Below, one piece after another: positions 37,701 to 47,394 of a stretch of DNA of 64,000 nucleotides (positions are counted from its first letter, which is position 1; each line of letters begins with the position of its first letter). A model generated the notes under the pieces. It did not search any database. It was given only the letters and a program-made list of their open reading frames with translations, and was not told where the DNA came from. The stretch lies in the NCBI RefSeq assembly GCF_051201015.1, contig NZ_JBPEHI010000009.1; one strand, written 5' to 3'. The position numbers and the translations under genes are program-made. The stretch is from Petrimonas sulfuriphila. GTDB taxonomy: Bacteria > Bacteroidota > Bacteroidia > Bacteroidales > Dysgonomonadaceae.

Positions 37701-37816
37701 TCATTCTGTTCAACAGAAAATCTTTCCGTTATTAAAGCTGTGGCAGCTGAGACATAAACAGTTGTCATAGAGCCTATCAGCAGTAAGCAAATTAATTTAT
37801 ATATTGTATTCTTCAT
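34706..37816 (-). CDS. SusC-like TonB-dependent transporter, PUL 1 second pair
   Basis: Outer-membrane oligosaccharide importer. I start it at the ATG at 37816 (MKNTIYKLICLLLIGSM), which leaves 20 bases after the previous stop; a longer frame to 37858 would overlap the SusD gene ahead. The signal peptide is followed by a carboxypeptidase-like beta domain (VNGVVLDQHGKPLSLKKIY), a plug domain with ALFIRGRNTMSGNSPVFVIDGIV, and a barrel ending GLNIVF. The motif after the beta domain is shorter than the typical LDEVVV(T/V)GYG and seems eroded: MKNEKRAEITGSFSTVSGEELEK. About 1036 residues. Confidence 0.92.
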   Translation of the reverse strand: MKNTIYKLICLLLIGSMTTVYVSAATALITERFSVEQNELSKTVNGVVLDQHGKPLSLKKIYFPELGKTFFTNNSGGFSVDIPYHFTDITIECDGFQSQQIVIDENVTVKLQKDAHSRDKMIPLAMMKNEKRAEITGSFSTVSGEELEKYPSSGFTGSLTGKLAGLTVLQGGSEPNSDGAALFIRGRNTMSGNSPVFVIDGIVSPTIDLNMIDPKTVESITVLKDAAATALYGFQASSGAIIITTKRGVYGKPQVSYSSDFSIQQPTVKAKPLHSWEYAELRNQALKNDNLPIEYSDAEIESYRSGENRDLFPDNNWYGKYLKSSAFMHRHNMNITGGSDRIRYFINAGYIDQNSLFNIEGTDNSDPSKYMKRFNERTNLDINLLPNLDAFLNQMVIVKRTNNPPVGTSTIFDGIFKTPATEYGPVTTDNGVIVSPWNTNSVYGSLNRSGYQRFTETNINVALGLRWGLDFITKGLSLNGTVGYESRQQSGIFGNQTYARYIRNEDKPNELEFIPYGTWIDSELTLSKGSNYRYFLNFNGFLNYERTFNTVHKIDAFANYFAQNVIREGGGDQFLPYDYLAFSLHGKYGYDNRYFVQFDGSLMSSDQFKRDNRFGFFPTLSAAWVLSNEEFIKDKYGDWLTYLKVKASYGKVGNDQIPGGRYMYEDDIRLGSGGYIQSLYSGALIHEGLRGNPLLQWEDSRQQNYGLSLGLFNSLTVNFDYYLHRTDHILIKDNLLPALHGIATDRLPYENAGKVQNKGFELELLYDKDINQELHITAGSALAFNRNKVLEAHEVDRTESNFAYPFRSTGYAIGQQFGYLIDYSNGNGFFNSKEEIKNSGLVYDGVQPRVGDFIYKDLNNDGVINNQDLAPVKYNTLPEISYSFNLGVAYKSFDLYALMQGVSHASNYFNGMGIYEFYGNGTYFGHHKNAWTPEAYANGDKISYPALSTKQSSSTQANSFFILSNNYFRLKNLELGYTLPADFCQKLHTDKIRFYLNGTNLLTINDRKFKDLDPESVTLNNYPHYRTYNLGLNIVF

Positions 37817-37836
37817 TACTGTAAATTCTTTTGTGA

Positions 37837-39645
37837 TTACCATCCCGGGTTTTGCCATTTTATTCCTGTTTGTGATTCAAGTTTTGATACTTCTTCCAAA
37901 GGAATTGGCAGTAAGTGATATTTGCTTTCATACGACATTTTACTTGGAACCGAAGGATCCTGAGTCCCTACTAATATTCTTTTATAGCTGAAAGATCCAT
38001 CTTGATTCCTCGTTATTTGCATGCCTGTGCTGAACTTTTCATTGATAAGGTCTTCACCGGGTAAAGCCCATCTTCTGCAGTCGAAATATCTATACTCTTC
38101 ATATGACAGCTCCACCCTTCTTTCATGACGTACCAAAAGTACAGCCCCTTTTTTGTCAGGTGCTTTTACATCAACGGCAGTAGAAAATCCGGCTCTGTGA
38201 CGAATCTTGTTTACATATTTCATTGCTTCATCGAGGTGCCCGCTTTCGGCTGCAGCTTCGGCAAAGTTCAGATATACGGCACCCAGCCTGTAATGTTTCC
38301 ATGTGCCGTCGTCCTGACTTGTCGGGTTTGACATTGGGTGCATAAATTTCTTTGCATAATATCCGGTGCGTGTGTTAGAGCGCAATGAAGGATGAATAGA
38401 GCAGTTACCACCAACAAAAGTTTCAATGACAGTTGGTGTTCCGTTCATAATCTTCTTACTGCCATTGTGGTAGACTGTGGCATAGAAGCGAGGGTCTCTG
38501 TTCGCATAAGGATTTTGGGGATCATATCCAGATTCAGGATTGTAATTAGGTTTTAACTTAGTCTCGTCCTGGTAGGGTTTTTCCAGATTCAGTACAGACT
38601 TGCCTGTATTAAGGATATCGTATGCATCAACCAGTTCCTGTGTGGGTACTGTCCCCGCCATATAGCCGCCATCAATGGGGAATCCTCTGATCACTACATG
38701 AGGAGGCACCAGGTGGTACCCCTGCCATATAGTCTCTTTATCGTGTGGATTGGGGCTTAAATCAGCTCTTTGTACAAAGTACTCTTCATATGCTGACTTA
38801 TATAGTTCGGGGTTTTGGATCTTGTCGTAAAGTTCAAAACCGTTAGCTTCAAGAAGTTGTACACTCTGTTTGTTAACCTCGTATGCCCAGTCCCATAATT
38901 TTTTTCCGTCGTTGAAACGAGGGCTTGCGGCATATATACTGGCTTCTGAACGAATTGCTGCAGCAATGGCTTTGGTCATACGGTGAATTTCTGCCATAGA
39001 GGTAATTCTCCATGGAAGATATTTGGACTCTAAAGCCTGGTCACAGTCGGCCACAATCTGGCGTGCGCAATCTTCAAAGCTGTCCTTTTTCAGTTTAGAA
39101 TAATCGTAGTCTAACGGTATAGGTTCTGTAAAGATGGGTATATTGCCATACCATTTCACCATTTGCAGGTAGAAATATGCTCTTAGAACATGAGCTTCTG
39201 CTGTCCATCTATCTCTTACCTCCTCCGATTCCACAGCTGCTGAGGGAATCTGTTCCAAGAAAGTATTAATCAAACGTATTTGAGCCCAGTAATTTTTCCA
39301 GTATAATCCATCCATTGAAGGGATATTGGGCTCTTCAATCGGGTGCCTGTTGGCACTGGCCATTCCTTTGTAAAGGTGGGCAAGTTGCAACCCCTGGTTA
39401 TCATCACAATCCCAGTTATCATCGCTCACTCCATTGGGAATATTGGTCCAGAAAAAGTACCAGTACCCTTTTTTGGGAATGTTATTGTAACAGTTACTCA
39501 GATATTTTCCAGTCAGTACGGGATCCTCAAAGACTGCATCAAGTGAAGTTCTTCCGTCGGGGGCTTTATCAAGTTCGCTGTTGCAGGATGCAACCAATAA
39601 AGCCAAAAAAGCGACAAAAACGCTAAATATATAATGTTTATTCAT
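37837..39645 (-). CDS. SusD-like outer-membrane lipoprotein, PUL 1 first pair
   Basis: Glycan-binding lipoprotein, 602 residues. Signal sequence MNKHYIFSVFVAFLALLVASC with a clear lipobox, followed by NSELDKAPDGRTSLDAVFEDP. RDRWTAEAHVLRAYFYLQMVKWYGNIPIF is the usual TPR-like helix pair, and the C-terminus ends SQTGIKWQNPGW. It begins 13 bases past the stop of the SusC gene ahead, so the two are cotranscribed. Confidence 0.94.
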   Translation of the reverse strand: MNKHYIFSVFVAFLALLVASCNSELDKAPDGRTSLDAVFEDPVLTGKYLSNCYNNIPKKGYWYFFWTNIPNGVSDDNWDCDDNQGLQLAHLYKGMASANRHPIEEPNIPSMDGLYWKNYWAQIRLINTFLEQIPSAAVESEEVRDRWTAEAHVLRAYFYLQMVKWYGNIPIFTEPIPLDYDYSKLKKDSFEDCARQIVADCDQALESKYLPWRITSMAEIHRMTKAIAAAIRSEASIYAASPRFNDGKKLWDWAYEVNKQSVQLLEANGFELYDKIQNPELYKSAYEEYFVQRADLSPNPHDKETIWQGYHLVPPHVVIRGFPIDGGYMAGTVPTQELVDAYDILNTGKSVLNLEKPYQDETKLKPNYNPESGYDPQNPYANRDPRFYATVYHNGSKKIMNGTPTVIETFVGGNCSIHPSLRSNTRTGYYAKKFMHPMSNPTSQDDGTWKHYRLGAVYLNFAEAAAESGHLDEAMKYVNKIRHRAGFSTAVDVKAPDKKGAVLLVRHERRVELSYEEYRYFDCRRWALPGEDLINEKFSTGMQITRNQDGSFSYKRILVGTQDPSVPSKMSYESKYHLLPIPLEEVSKLESQTGIKWQNPGW

Positions 39646-39658
39646 TATTGTTTGTTTT

Positions 39659-42600
39659 TTAGAAAGTTACGTTAAGCCCAATATTATATACTCTCATGTT
39701 AGGATATTGTGTCGGGCCCGCCTGTTCAGGGTCAAAACCATCGGTCTTGAGATTGTGCCAGGTGTACAAGTTATCTCCATTGATATAGAAACGAATGCTT
39801 TCGGCATTTATCAGCCCCGAGGCTTTTTTAGGTAACGAATATCCTATCTCCATATTTTTTAATCTTACATATGATGCGTCCATGATGTAGTAATCGTTCG
39901 GTACATGGCTGGTGGATTGGGTATTTGCCAAACGTGGGTGTGAAATATTTACCTTCTCACCATTTAGCTTCTGCTGGTATCTTTCAGCCGACCAGCGATT
40001 CATATGCATGTCGAAGTAAGATTTGGCGCTCAGCTCCTCGAAAATGCCGGCATCGGCATAGTAACGGCTGTATTTCCCAATTCCCTGGACCAGGCATGAG
40101 AAATCGAATCCTTTGTAGGTAACTCCGAAACTGGCACCATAGATATATTTAGGTACTAGGCTTGAATATTTAATTGGGACAATATCCCGGTCATTAATTA
40201 CGTTATCCCCATTTTGGTCAACATAGATAAAGTCGCCGGGTTTGGGAGTCCCTATCTCATAGTCAAGCCCACTGTCTTTGATTGCTTCTTCACTGTTAAA
40301 GAAACCGCTGCCATCTTTGCCTTTGGATTCATCAATAGTGTAGTCAATCTGGTATCCCCAGTTCTGTCCAAGCGTATAACCGGTTAGTCTTTGCCTGTGA
40401 GCATAGTCTTCCGGTAAATAAGGCTCGTCTGCCTCCGTTACCCTGTTTTTATTATAACCCAGGTTTAAGTTTGCATTGAAGCCAAAGTCGTGGCGGAACC
40501 ATTTGTTATAACCAAGAACCAGCTCAAACCCCTTGTTCTCAACTTTTCCCATATTCACTTTTGGGAGCGTGTGCTGCGGCCTTCCCTGAAGATCGGGCAC
40601 AATGCCTCTCTGTATAAGGATCTGACTTCTGTTTTCAGTGAAATAATCAAATGTCAGGCTAAAGTCATTGAAGAGTCCCAAATCGATAGCATAGTTCTGT
40701 TTTTCAGCAACCTCCCATGTTATGTCCGGGTTACCCAATGCACGTTCTTCAATTTTTCCACCCATGCCCAGGCTGGGTATATACAGAACGCGTACGTCGT
40801 CATTCACCCAGCCATTGGTATTGATATCATCAAGGTAAAGGAATCTGTTGTAACCAATCTTATCGTTACCCACTTTTCCCAGGGATGCTCTCAGCTTTAA
40901 GTTTGTAAGCGTCTTATTGTTGCGTAAAAACTTTTCATTTGAAATGACCCATCCGCCGGAAAGTGCGGGGAAGAAACCAAATCGTTTGTTTGGAGAAAAT
41001 TGCTCAGAGCCGTTGTAACCTAAATTGACTTCAGCCAGGTATCGATCATCATACGAGTAAGTACTACGGGCAGAGAAACCTATGACGTTAAACGGTAAAT
41101 ATTTATCAGTGTACGGATCATCTTCCGAAGCCTCTTTGTAATCTCTTTGGGCAAGTAGTAAACCACCTACTTTGTGCTTTTCATTAAACACCCGGGCATA
41201 ATTCATCTGCCATTGCAAATTTACAAAATATCCTGACGATACTCCTTTGCTCAATGATAAAGGCCCTTCGGAATCATCGTCGCCGTCATCCAGCACATAC
41301 ACCTGCTCACCTGCCTTGTTTTTCAGATATTTGTAACGGATATATCTCCGATTTCCACGCATAGTAGAACGGGCGCGCCCATTGAATGAGACCTGCGCTT
41401 TGGAACTTAATCCCGGAGTAATGAAGTCCAGGTTGATGTCTAGGCCGGTTACAGAGTTTACGCTGGAGCGGGTCTCATTGACATATCCGGCACGATTTAA
41501 CAGCCCGTAGGCCGATTTGAGAGGATCGAGCGGGTCACCTACGATACGGCTTGGCTTTGAGTCCACCAACTCGCCACCCGCGATCTGTACCTTATAATCC
41601 ATGCTCGACAGCGGACCGGGCGAAGTAGGCCGGTGCGTCAGGGAAGCGACAAAGATATCACTAATGCCTGAGTTGGGAGAGTTTATTTTTTCAACGCTAC
41701 TGGCTATATTCAAAAACGCTTTTACTTTTTGATTGAAACGGAAGTCAATATTCGATCTGAAGTTGTAGCGATCAAGTGACGATTGCGGTTTGTAACCCAG
41801 AAATTTTTTAGATTCGGTGTTAAAGATACCACCCTGTGTTACATAACCGCTACTGATAAAGTATTGTACCTTGTCATTACCACCCGATAGGTTTATATTT
41901 CCTTTCATTATAGGGGCATGGCTCTTAAAGAGTATTTTCTGCCAGTTTTGGTTTGGGTGCCAGTATGGATCTGTTGGTTCACCGGTTTTCCAGCTTTCGA
42001 AAAGTGCAATATCCTCTTTGCTGAATTCAGCGAATGGCGCAGCACCCTCATTCATTAATGCTTCATTACGCAGTATCGCATATTCCCATGAATTAATACG
42101 TTCAGGTTTGAATGCAAACCCCTGAGTGCTATACTCCAAGGAGGTGCTAACCTTTACCGATCCCTCCTTTCCACGCTGGGTAGTAATCAAGATAACGCCA
42201 TTGGCACCTCTGACGCCGAATACGGCTGTGGCTGATGCATCCTTTAAAATTGAGATATTTGCAATTTCGTGAGGATCTATGTTTGAAATATTGTCATAAG
42301 GAATGCCATCAACAAGGATAAGAGGATTCATTCCATTCATTGTGGCTGCACCTCTGAGAAACAGATTTATGTTTTCGCGTCCCGGCTCGCCGCTCGACTG
42401 CATTACTGTAAGCCCGGGCAGACGACCGGATAAAACAGATGCAACATTGGTTGAAGAGCTTTTAAGCAGATCCTTATTATCCAGTGATGCAATAGAACCG
42501 GTTACCGAAACTTTCTTTTGGGCGCCATATGCTACAACCACCACCTCGTCCAGAAATTCGGTAGTTGGTTTTAGCTGAATGACCAGGGGTGATTGATTGG

Positions 42601-42925
42601 TGACGTTTACCTCTTGGGTATCGTAGCCCAGGTAAGAAAAGACCAGTACGGCAGGCAAGTCTACAGAAATAAAGAATTTCCCATCCACATCGGTAACAGT
42701 ACCTGTAGTCTCCGCTCCTTTAACTACAATATTGACCCCGATAAGAGTTTCTCCTTTTTCATCTTTTACAAGCCCCGTAACAACATGCTTGGAAGAAAGA
42801 GCTGCTTCACGGATGGCATATGCAGGATGAGTATTAGTTAATATTAGTATAAATAATACTAATATTCCTGCAATCTCCAACCAGGACAGCTTTTGCGCTT
42901 GTGGTTTTGTGTTGATTAAGTACAT
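39659..42925 (-). CDS. SusC-like TonB-dependent transporter, PUL 1 first pair
   Basis: First gene of the PUL 1 operon, 1088 residues. An atypical long N-terminus (MYLINTKPQAQKLSWLEIAG) precedes the hydrophobic signal ILVLFILILTNTHPAYA. Then the beta domain VTGLVKDEKGETLIGVNIVVKG, the TonB-box-like LDEVVVVAYG, and the plug hallmark LFLRGAATMNGMNPLILVDGIPYDN. The barrel ends YNIGLNVTF. It is transcribed away from the hybrid regulator at 43198, the common arrangement for a regulator that senses the imported glycan. Confidence 0.94.
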   Translation of the reverse strand: MYLINTKPQAQKLSWLEIAGILVLFILILTNTHPAYAIREAALSSKHVVTGLVKDEKGETLIGVNIVVKGAETTGTVTDVDGKFFISVDLPAVLVFSYLGYDTQEVNVTNQSPLVIQLKPTTEFLDEVVVVAYGAQKKVSVTGSIASLDNKDLLKSSSTNVASVLSGRLPGLTVMQSSGEPGRENINLFLRGAATMNGMNPLILVDGIPYDNISNIDPHEIANISILKDASATAVFGVRGANGVILITTQRGKEGSVKVSTSLEYSTQGFAFKPERINSWEYAILRNEALMNEGAAPFAEFSKEDIALFESWKTGEPTDPYWHPNQNWQKILFKSHAPIMKGNINLSGGNDKVQYFISSGYVTQGGIFNTESKKFLGYKPQSSLDRYNFRSNIDFRFNQKVKAFLNIASSVEKINSPNSGISDIFVASLTHRPTSPGPLSSMDYKVQIAGGELVDSKPSRIVGDPLDPLKSAYGLLNRAGYVNETRSSVNSVTGLDINLDFITPGLSSKAQVSFNGRARSTMRGNRRYIRYKYLKNKAGEQVYVLDDGDDDSEGPLSLSKGVSSGYFVNLQWQMNYARVFNEKHKVGGLLLAQRDYKEASEDDPYTDKYLPFNVIGFSARSTYSYDDRYLAEVNLGYNGSEQFSPNKRFGFFPALSGGWVISNEKFLRNNKTLTNLKLRASLGKVGNDKIGYNRFLYLDDINTNGWVNDDVRVLYIPSLGMGGKIEERALGNPDITWEVAEKQNYAIDLGLFNDFSLTFDYFTENRSQILIQRGIVPDLQGRPQHTLPKVNMGKVENKGFELVLGYNKWFRHDFGFNANLNLGYNKNRVTEADEPYLPEDYAHRQRLTGYTLGQNWGYQIDYTIDESKGKDGSGFFNSEEAIKDSGLDYEIGTPKPGDFIYVDQNGDNVINDRDIVPIKYSSLVPKYIYGASFGVTYKGFDFSCLVQGIGKYSRYYADAGIFEELSAKSYFDMHMNRWSAERYQQKLNGEKVNISHPRLANTQSTSHVPNDYYIMDASYVRLKNMEIGYSLPKKASGLINAESIRFYINGDNLYTWHNLKTDGFDPEQAGPTQYPNMRVYNIGLNVTF

Positions 42926-43021
42926 AGTAAAATTGTTAAATAATAATTAAATAAATTTGCTTTCTCGTTATCCCTTAATTAAAAATTTGGATAATTGTAC
43001 AATTGGATTAATAATTTCATA

Positions 43022-43029
43022 TACATTTG
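43022..43029 (+). promoter_or_regulatory. Candidate -7 box for the hybrid regulator
   Basis: TACATTTG fits TAnnTTTG; TTG occurs upstream but at 16 or 24 bases rather than 19-21. Would give a leader of about 160 bases. Confidence 0.4.
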
Positions 43030-43047
43030 CTTTAAAAATTTCGGAAA

Positions 43048-43055
43048 CAAAAATA
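43048..43055 (-). promoter_or_regulatory. Candidate -7 box for the PUL 1 susC operon
   Basis: Minus-strand TATTTTTG fits TAnnTTTG, 122 bases before the susC ATG. No -33 TTG at the expected distance, which is compatible with dependence on the AraC-type output domain of the divergent regulator. Confidence 0.4.
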
Positions 43056-43197
43056 TGAAATTGAAAAATCGGGCTTGTGTGCGTTTATCCATTTGATTTG
43101 CTCATTCGTGTTTATTTGCTGTTTCGGATAATCGAGACAATAAAATGTACGTTAGAGCAAGGAAGGTGTTTATAATATTCTTTTTTTTACAAACGAT

Positions 43198-46100
43198 ATG
43201 AAAAATATGCATGTTGTGACTTTAAAAAGGTTAATTTTTTTAATTTTACCCCTATTCTGTATCGCTGCCAATACAGATAAATTAAATTTTAATATAGAGT
43301 ATTTAACAATTCAGGAGGGGTTGCCACATACAGATGCTAACGTTGTGATTCAGGATAAAGACGGGATTATCTGGATTGGAACTTATGCCGGTTTGTGTAA
43401 GTATGACGGGTATCAAATAGAGACTTTTTACCAGGAACAGGAGAATTTTTCAAACAGTTACGTTAATCGGATCCTGGATATATCTATTGATGAAGAGGGA
43501 AAGTTCTGGCTTGCTACTGTTGCCGGGATTCAATGCTTTGACCCTGCGACCAAGGAGTTCATGCCCCTTACAATTTATGCCAAAGACAGTCAGCATGCAG
43601 TGAATAAAAATATAGAAAAAATTCTGTCTGTAAAAGATTCTTATGTTTTGATTAAAGATGCAGACAATCAGTTTTATATGTACGAGTGTGTGAGTAAAAA
43701 TATGTTGCGGGAAATCAATATCGATATAAATGCCCGGTGCTATTCGATGCAAAAAGATAAGCAGAACAGAGTCTGGCTTTCTACAGATCAGGGATGTTTT
43801 ATTTTTGATTCGGGCAGAGTAATTAATCAGCTTGAACTCCCTAATACAATATTATCGGATGAGGGAAAAGTTATCCGGTATACTTTTTTAGACAGTCACA
43901 ATCAACTTTTTATTGCAACCGAAAAAAATTTATACGTCAGTAATAGCTTTCAGTTTATCAATTCCAAAAATAGTGAGGGATCAATATATAAACTCAACAA
44001 GCTTAAAAAATTACCTGTTTCATTTGAGAATGGATTGATTACAGATATTGTTGAAGATTTTAAAAATAACTACTGGGTATCTACAACAAAAGGATTGTTT
44101 ATTTTAACTCCCGAAAAAGGTGAACTTAATGTGGCCTCCTTTTATGCAGGCAAGGCTCCCAACTCTATTAATTCTGATTTTATTATTGACCTTTTTATTG
44201 ATCAGGCTCATAATCTTTTTATATCGACTTACGCTGGTGGGGTTAATATCATTGACTTGCAGCAAAAAGCATTCTATCGTGTAAAACATGACCCTGATAA
44301 CCCTAATACTATATCTGATAAAATAGTAAGAGCTATTGCAGATGATGGTACCTGCATATGGGTTGGGACGCACTCCAATGGGCTGAACAGGATTAATAAA
44401 AACAGCAAACATATTATTCGTTACTTCCATGACGAATCTGGCAAGTCTATAAGCTGCAATAATATACGTTCTTTGTTTTTAAATCAGGACTTGCTTTGGA
44501 TCGGACATACCAATGGTTTGGACGTATTGAATATCAAGGATAGCAATCCCGAGATACTGAGTTTGAATGATATCTGCAATTTCCCTGATGATGAGGTAAC
44601 CTGTATTGGTAAAGATTGCTTTGGGCAGATATGGGCGGGTACATGGAATCACGGAGTAATTAGGATTATTCAAAAAAATAACCGGTTCGAGTGTACGATA
44701 TTCAAAGAGTCTCAACCTGCCACCAGTGCATTTACCCCAAAGCGTGTAATAAGCCTGTATGCCGATGAAATATATCCTGAAGTGTTTTACTCATCGGGAG
44801 AGCAGTTGATTCGACTGATGTTGAATGAAGAGGGTCAGATAAAACATACTATTCAATATCAGGCTGATGAAAGCAATCAACATACATTAAATTCAAATTT
44901 TATCAGTACTATTCGCCGTCAGAACGATTCGGTATTATGGCTTGGAACGTTGGGTGGAGGGGTTAATAGAATGGTGCTGTTGAATGGAAGTAAGTATAAA
45001 GCAACTTCTTTGAAAACAGGAGACTCGCATTATCAAAATATCGAATGCCTGGAGATAGATCATGATAATAATATTTGGGCAGGAGGTAATAGATTATACC
45101 GTTACAATCCCTCTACACAACAGTTGCAGGATTATAAAATTCCGGGAGGGATGAATAGTTACAAGATCGGGAGTTCTTTTATAGCTTCTGATGGGACAAT
45201 ATATATGGGCGGAATAGATGGTTTTATCTATTTTAAGCCTGCCGATATCAAGAATAACCGGGCATTAGCTCATGCCAATATATCTTATGTCGAGGTTAAT
45301 AATCAAAAAAGGAATTTTGTCGGTAGAATTGAATTAAAATATAGTGAGAACAATGTCAAAATATTTTTAACTCCTTCACATTACAGCTCTCCTTCCGACT
45401 GTAAATTCAGATACCGCCTGGTTAAGTATGGAATGGATTGGACAGAAACAGCAAGCGGAGTACACTCAATCTCCTATGCCAACTTGCCATACGGTAAGTA
45501 TGTACTACAGCTTATGGCGACAAATAATGATGGAATATGGAGTCCAGAGGTGTTCTCAATACCCTTGATTGTTACCCCTCCATGGTGGTTGTCAAACACG
45601 GCTAAGTTTATATATATATTATTTGTTATCATACTTTTAACTGCCATTTTCTTCTATGTGTCTTATTGGATAGAACTGAAGAAAAAGCTGGTATTGAAAG
45701 AGGCAGAGAAACGCCAGTCTAAAATGCTGCAATTGCATCAGAATCAGTTTTTCACTAATGTGTCTCATGAATTACGCACTCCGCTAACATTAATTCACGG
45801 TACAATTGAAAAAATGATCAGAGAAAAGGAATGGAGGGAGGAGTATGGTAATATCCTAACCCGGAATACTGGCCGAATGATGCAGCTTATTGATAATATA
45901 ATTCATTTTGATAAAATCAAGGAGGATCTTAATCCGTTGAAAGTCAAAGAAGTTTCGGTTCATTCGCTTTTCGATTATCTGAGTCAGGATTTTAAAAATC
46001 TGGCCGATGTTAAACAGGTTATATTCAACCTTGATTTAAAGTCGGCCGATCGTGATGCGATGGGTTGGCTTGATGAAGAGTACATTACTGAAATTTATTT

Positions 46101-47349
46101 CAACTTGTTAAGTAATGCTTTTAAGTACACACCGGCACACGGTGAAATTAATGTAAAAGTGGCATTGGGAAAAGATACCTATACCCATAAATACTCTGAA
46201 CAATATACCCTAAGTTCGAAAAATAAGGAGTATGATCACAACCTTGAGATTTATATTGAAGATAGCGGGTTGGGTATTCCTAAAAACTCTTTGGGCAAAA
46301 TTTTTCAACGTCATTATCAGGTAGAAGAAAATAGCGAGGGCTCTATAATAAGTTCGGGTATCGGCTTGGCTTTGGTCAAGAAACTGGTATTATCACATAA
46401 GGGCACGCTTTCCGTATCGAGCGAAACGGGTAAAGGAACGGATTACATTATTAAAATCCCTTACAGCAAGGAGTGCTACTATTATCATGAGGTAATCGAC
46501 AAGTGTCAATCGGATGAAAATCATGAGATTATTGAAGATTATAGAGTTCAGCCACAAGAGATGGTAACTGTTGACAAATTAAAACACGTTTTGTTGATTG
46601 TAGAAGACAATCTAGAAGTTCGTCTTTTTTTGAAACAGACACTTTGTCAAACCTATCATACAATAGAAGCAGTTGATGGGTTTGATGCTTTGGAAAAAAT
46701 TAGGTTACAGAGGCCTGACGTTATACTTTCAGATCTGATGATGCCCAAAATGAATGGTTACGAACTTTGTAAAGCATTAAAACAAAACAAAGATTTGGCA
46801 CATATTCCGTTTATACTGCTGACAGCCAAAGTAGCCTTAGAAGCCAAGATTGAAGGTGTAAACGTTGGAGCAGACGCCTATCTGGAAAAACCTGTTAACG
46901 CCGATCTGCTTTTTTCAACTATTTCCAATCTTTTCAAATCAAAAAATAATGTGAAAAAGTACCTTTCGTCAAACTACTTGTCGGTTGCGATGGGAGATCG
47001 TCTGCATAACCGAGATAATGAATTTTACAACGAAATTATTAAACTGATAGAAACAAATATAGATAATCCCGATCTCAATGTGGATTTCTTCTGTAAAGAG
47101 TTGGGATATAGCAGAACCGGTCTGTATCAAAAATTCGATGATGTCACGGGCATGCCTATAAAACAGTTTGTCAAGACAGTGCGACTGAAGGTTGCCGTTA
47201 AAATAATTGCAGAAGAGGATATTGCCATATCAGAACTGATACTAAGAATAGGTATAAAAAGCCAGTCCTATTTTACAAACATTTTTAAAAAGGAGTATGG
47301 TATACCTCCCAGTGAGTATATGAAAAAACTTAAAAACAACAAATCCTAA
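43198..47349 (+). CDS. Hybrid two-component system regulator (HTCS) of PUL 1
   Basis: One-protein signalling system of 1383 residues. A signal/anchor (LIFLILPLFCIAA) is followed by a periplasmic sensor made of Reg_prop propeller repeats (GIIWIGTYAGLCKYDG is the first; CIWVGTHSNGLNRIN and VLWLGTLGGGVNRM are later ones) and a Y_Y_Y domain (about residues 730-790). One membrane segment (about 799-825) leads to a HisKA domain with FFTNVSHELRTPLT (His about 858), HATPase (EIYFNLLSNAFKYT; DSGLGIPKNSLGKIF), a receiver domain with phosphoacceptor Asp in VILSDLMMPKMNGYE (about 1179), and a C-terminal AraC-type HTH (ELGYSRTGLYQKF; IGIKSQSYFTNIFKKEYG). Expected to bind an oligosaccharide and activate the divergent PUL 1 operon. 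Confidence 0.95.
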   Translation: MKNMHVVTLKRLIFLILPLFCIAANTDKLNFNIEYLTIQEGLPHTDANVVIQDKDGIIWIGTYAGLCKYDGYQIETFYQEQENFSNSYVNRILDISIDEEGKFWLATVAGIQCFDPATKEFMPLTIYAKDSQHAVNKNIEKILSVKDSYVLIKDADNQFYMYECVSKNMLREINIDINARCYSMQKDKQNRVWLSTDQGCFIFDSGRVINQLELPNTILSDEGKVIRYTFLDSHNQLFIATEKNLYVSNSFQFINSKNSEGSIYKLNKLKKLPVSFENGLITDIVEDFKNNYWVSTTKGLFILTPEKGELNVASFYAGKAPNSINSDFIIDLFIDQAHNLFISTYAGGVNIIDLQQKAFYRVKHDPDNPNTISDKIVRAIADDGTCIWVGTHSNGLNRINKNSKHIIRYFHDESGKSISCNNIRSLFLNQDLLWIGHTNGLDVLNIKDSNPEILSLNDICNFPDDEVTCIGKDCFGQIWAGTWNHGVIRIIQKNNRFECTIFKESQPATSAFTPKRVISLYADEIYPEVFYSSGEQLIRLMLNEEGQIKHTIQYQADESNQHTLNSNFISTIRRQNDSVLWLGTLGGGVNRMVLLNGSKYKATSLKTGDSHYQNIECLEIDHDNNIWAGGNRLYRYNPSTQQLQDYKIPGGMNSYKIGSSFIASDGTIYMGGIDGFIYFKPADIKNNRALAHANISYVEVNNQKRNFVGRIELKYSENNVKIFLTPSHYSSPSDCKFRYRLVKYGMDWTETASGVHSISYANLPYGKYVLQLMATNNDGIWSPEVFSIPLIVTPPWWLSNTAKFIYILFVIILLTAIFFYVSYWIELKKKLVLKEAEKRQSKMLQLHQNQFFTNVSHELRTPLTLIHGTIEKMIREKEWREEYGNILTRNTGRMMQLIDNIIHFDKIKEDLNPLKVKEVSVHSLFDYLSQDFKNLADVKQVIFNLDLKSADRDAMGWLDEEYITEIYFNLLSNAFKYTPAHGEINVKVALGKDTYTHKYSEQYTLSSKNKEYDHNLEIYIEDSGLGIPKNSLGKIFQRHYQVEENSEGSIISSGIGLALVKKLVLSHKGTLSVSSETGKGTDYIIKIPYSKECYYYHEVIDKCQSDENHEIIEDYRVQPQEMVTVDKLKHVLLIVEDNLEVRLFLKQTLCQTYHTIEAVDGFDALEKIRLQRPDVILSDLMMPKMNGYELCKALKQNKDLAHIPFILLTAKVALEAKIEGVNVGADAYLEKPVNADLLFSTISNLFKSKNNVKKYLSSNYLSVAMGDRLHNRDNEFYNEIIKLIETNIDNPDLNVDFFCKELGYSRTGLYQKFDDVTGMPIKQFVKTVRLKVAVKIIAEEDIAISELILRIGIKSQSYFTNIFKKEYGIPPSEYMKKLKNNKS

Positions 47350-47394
47350 TATATCATAAGAGTAAAACATAGGTTAATCTATATCTTGCTTGCG

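Noticed and set aside
34706..42925. Long ORFs on the plus strand opposite the SusC and SusD genes
   Set aside because: They lie fully within strongly supported genes and show no motifs of their own; they are shadows of the coding strand.
28618..47394. Integrase, transposase or conjugation gene inside the recG-flanked island
   Set aside because: All genes between the repeats are PUL genes; no recombinase, insertion sequence ends or tRNA gene could be seen.
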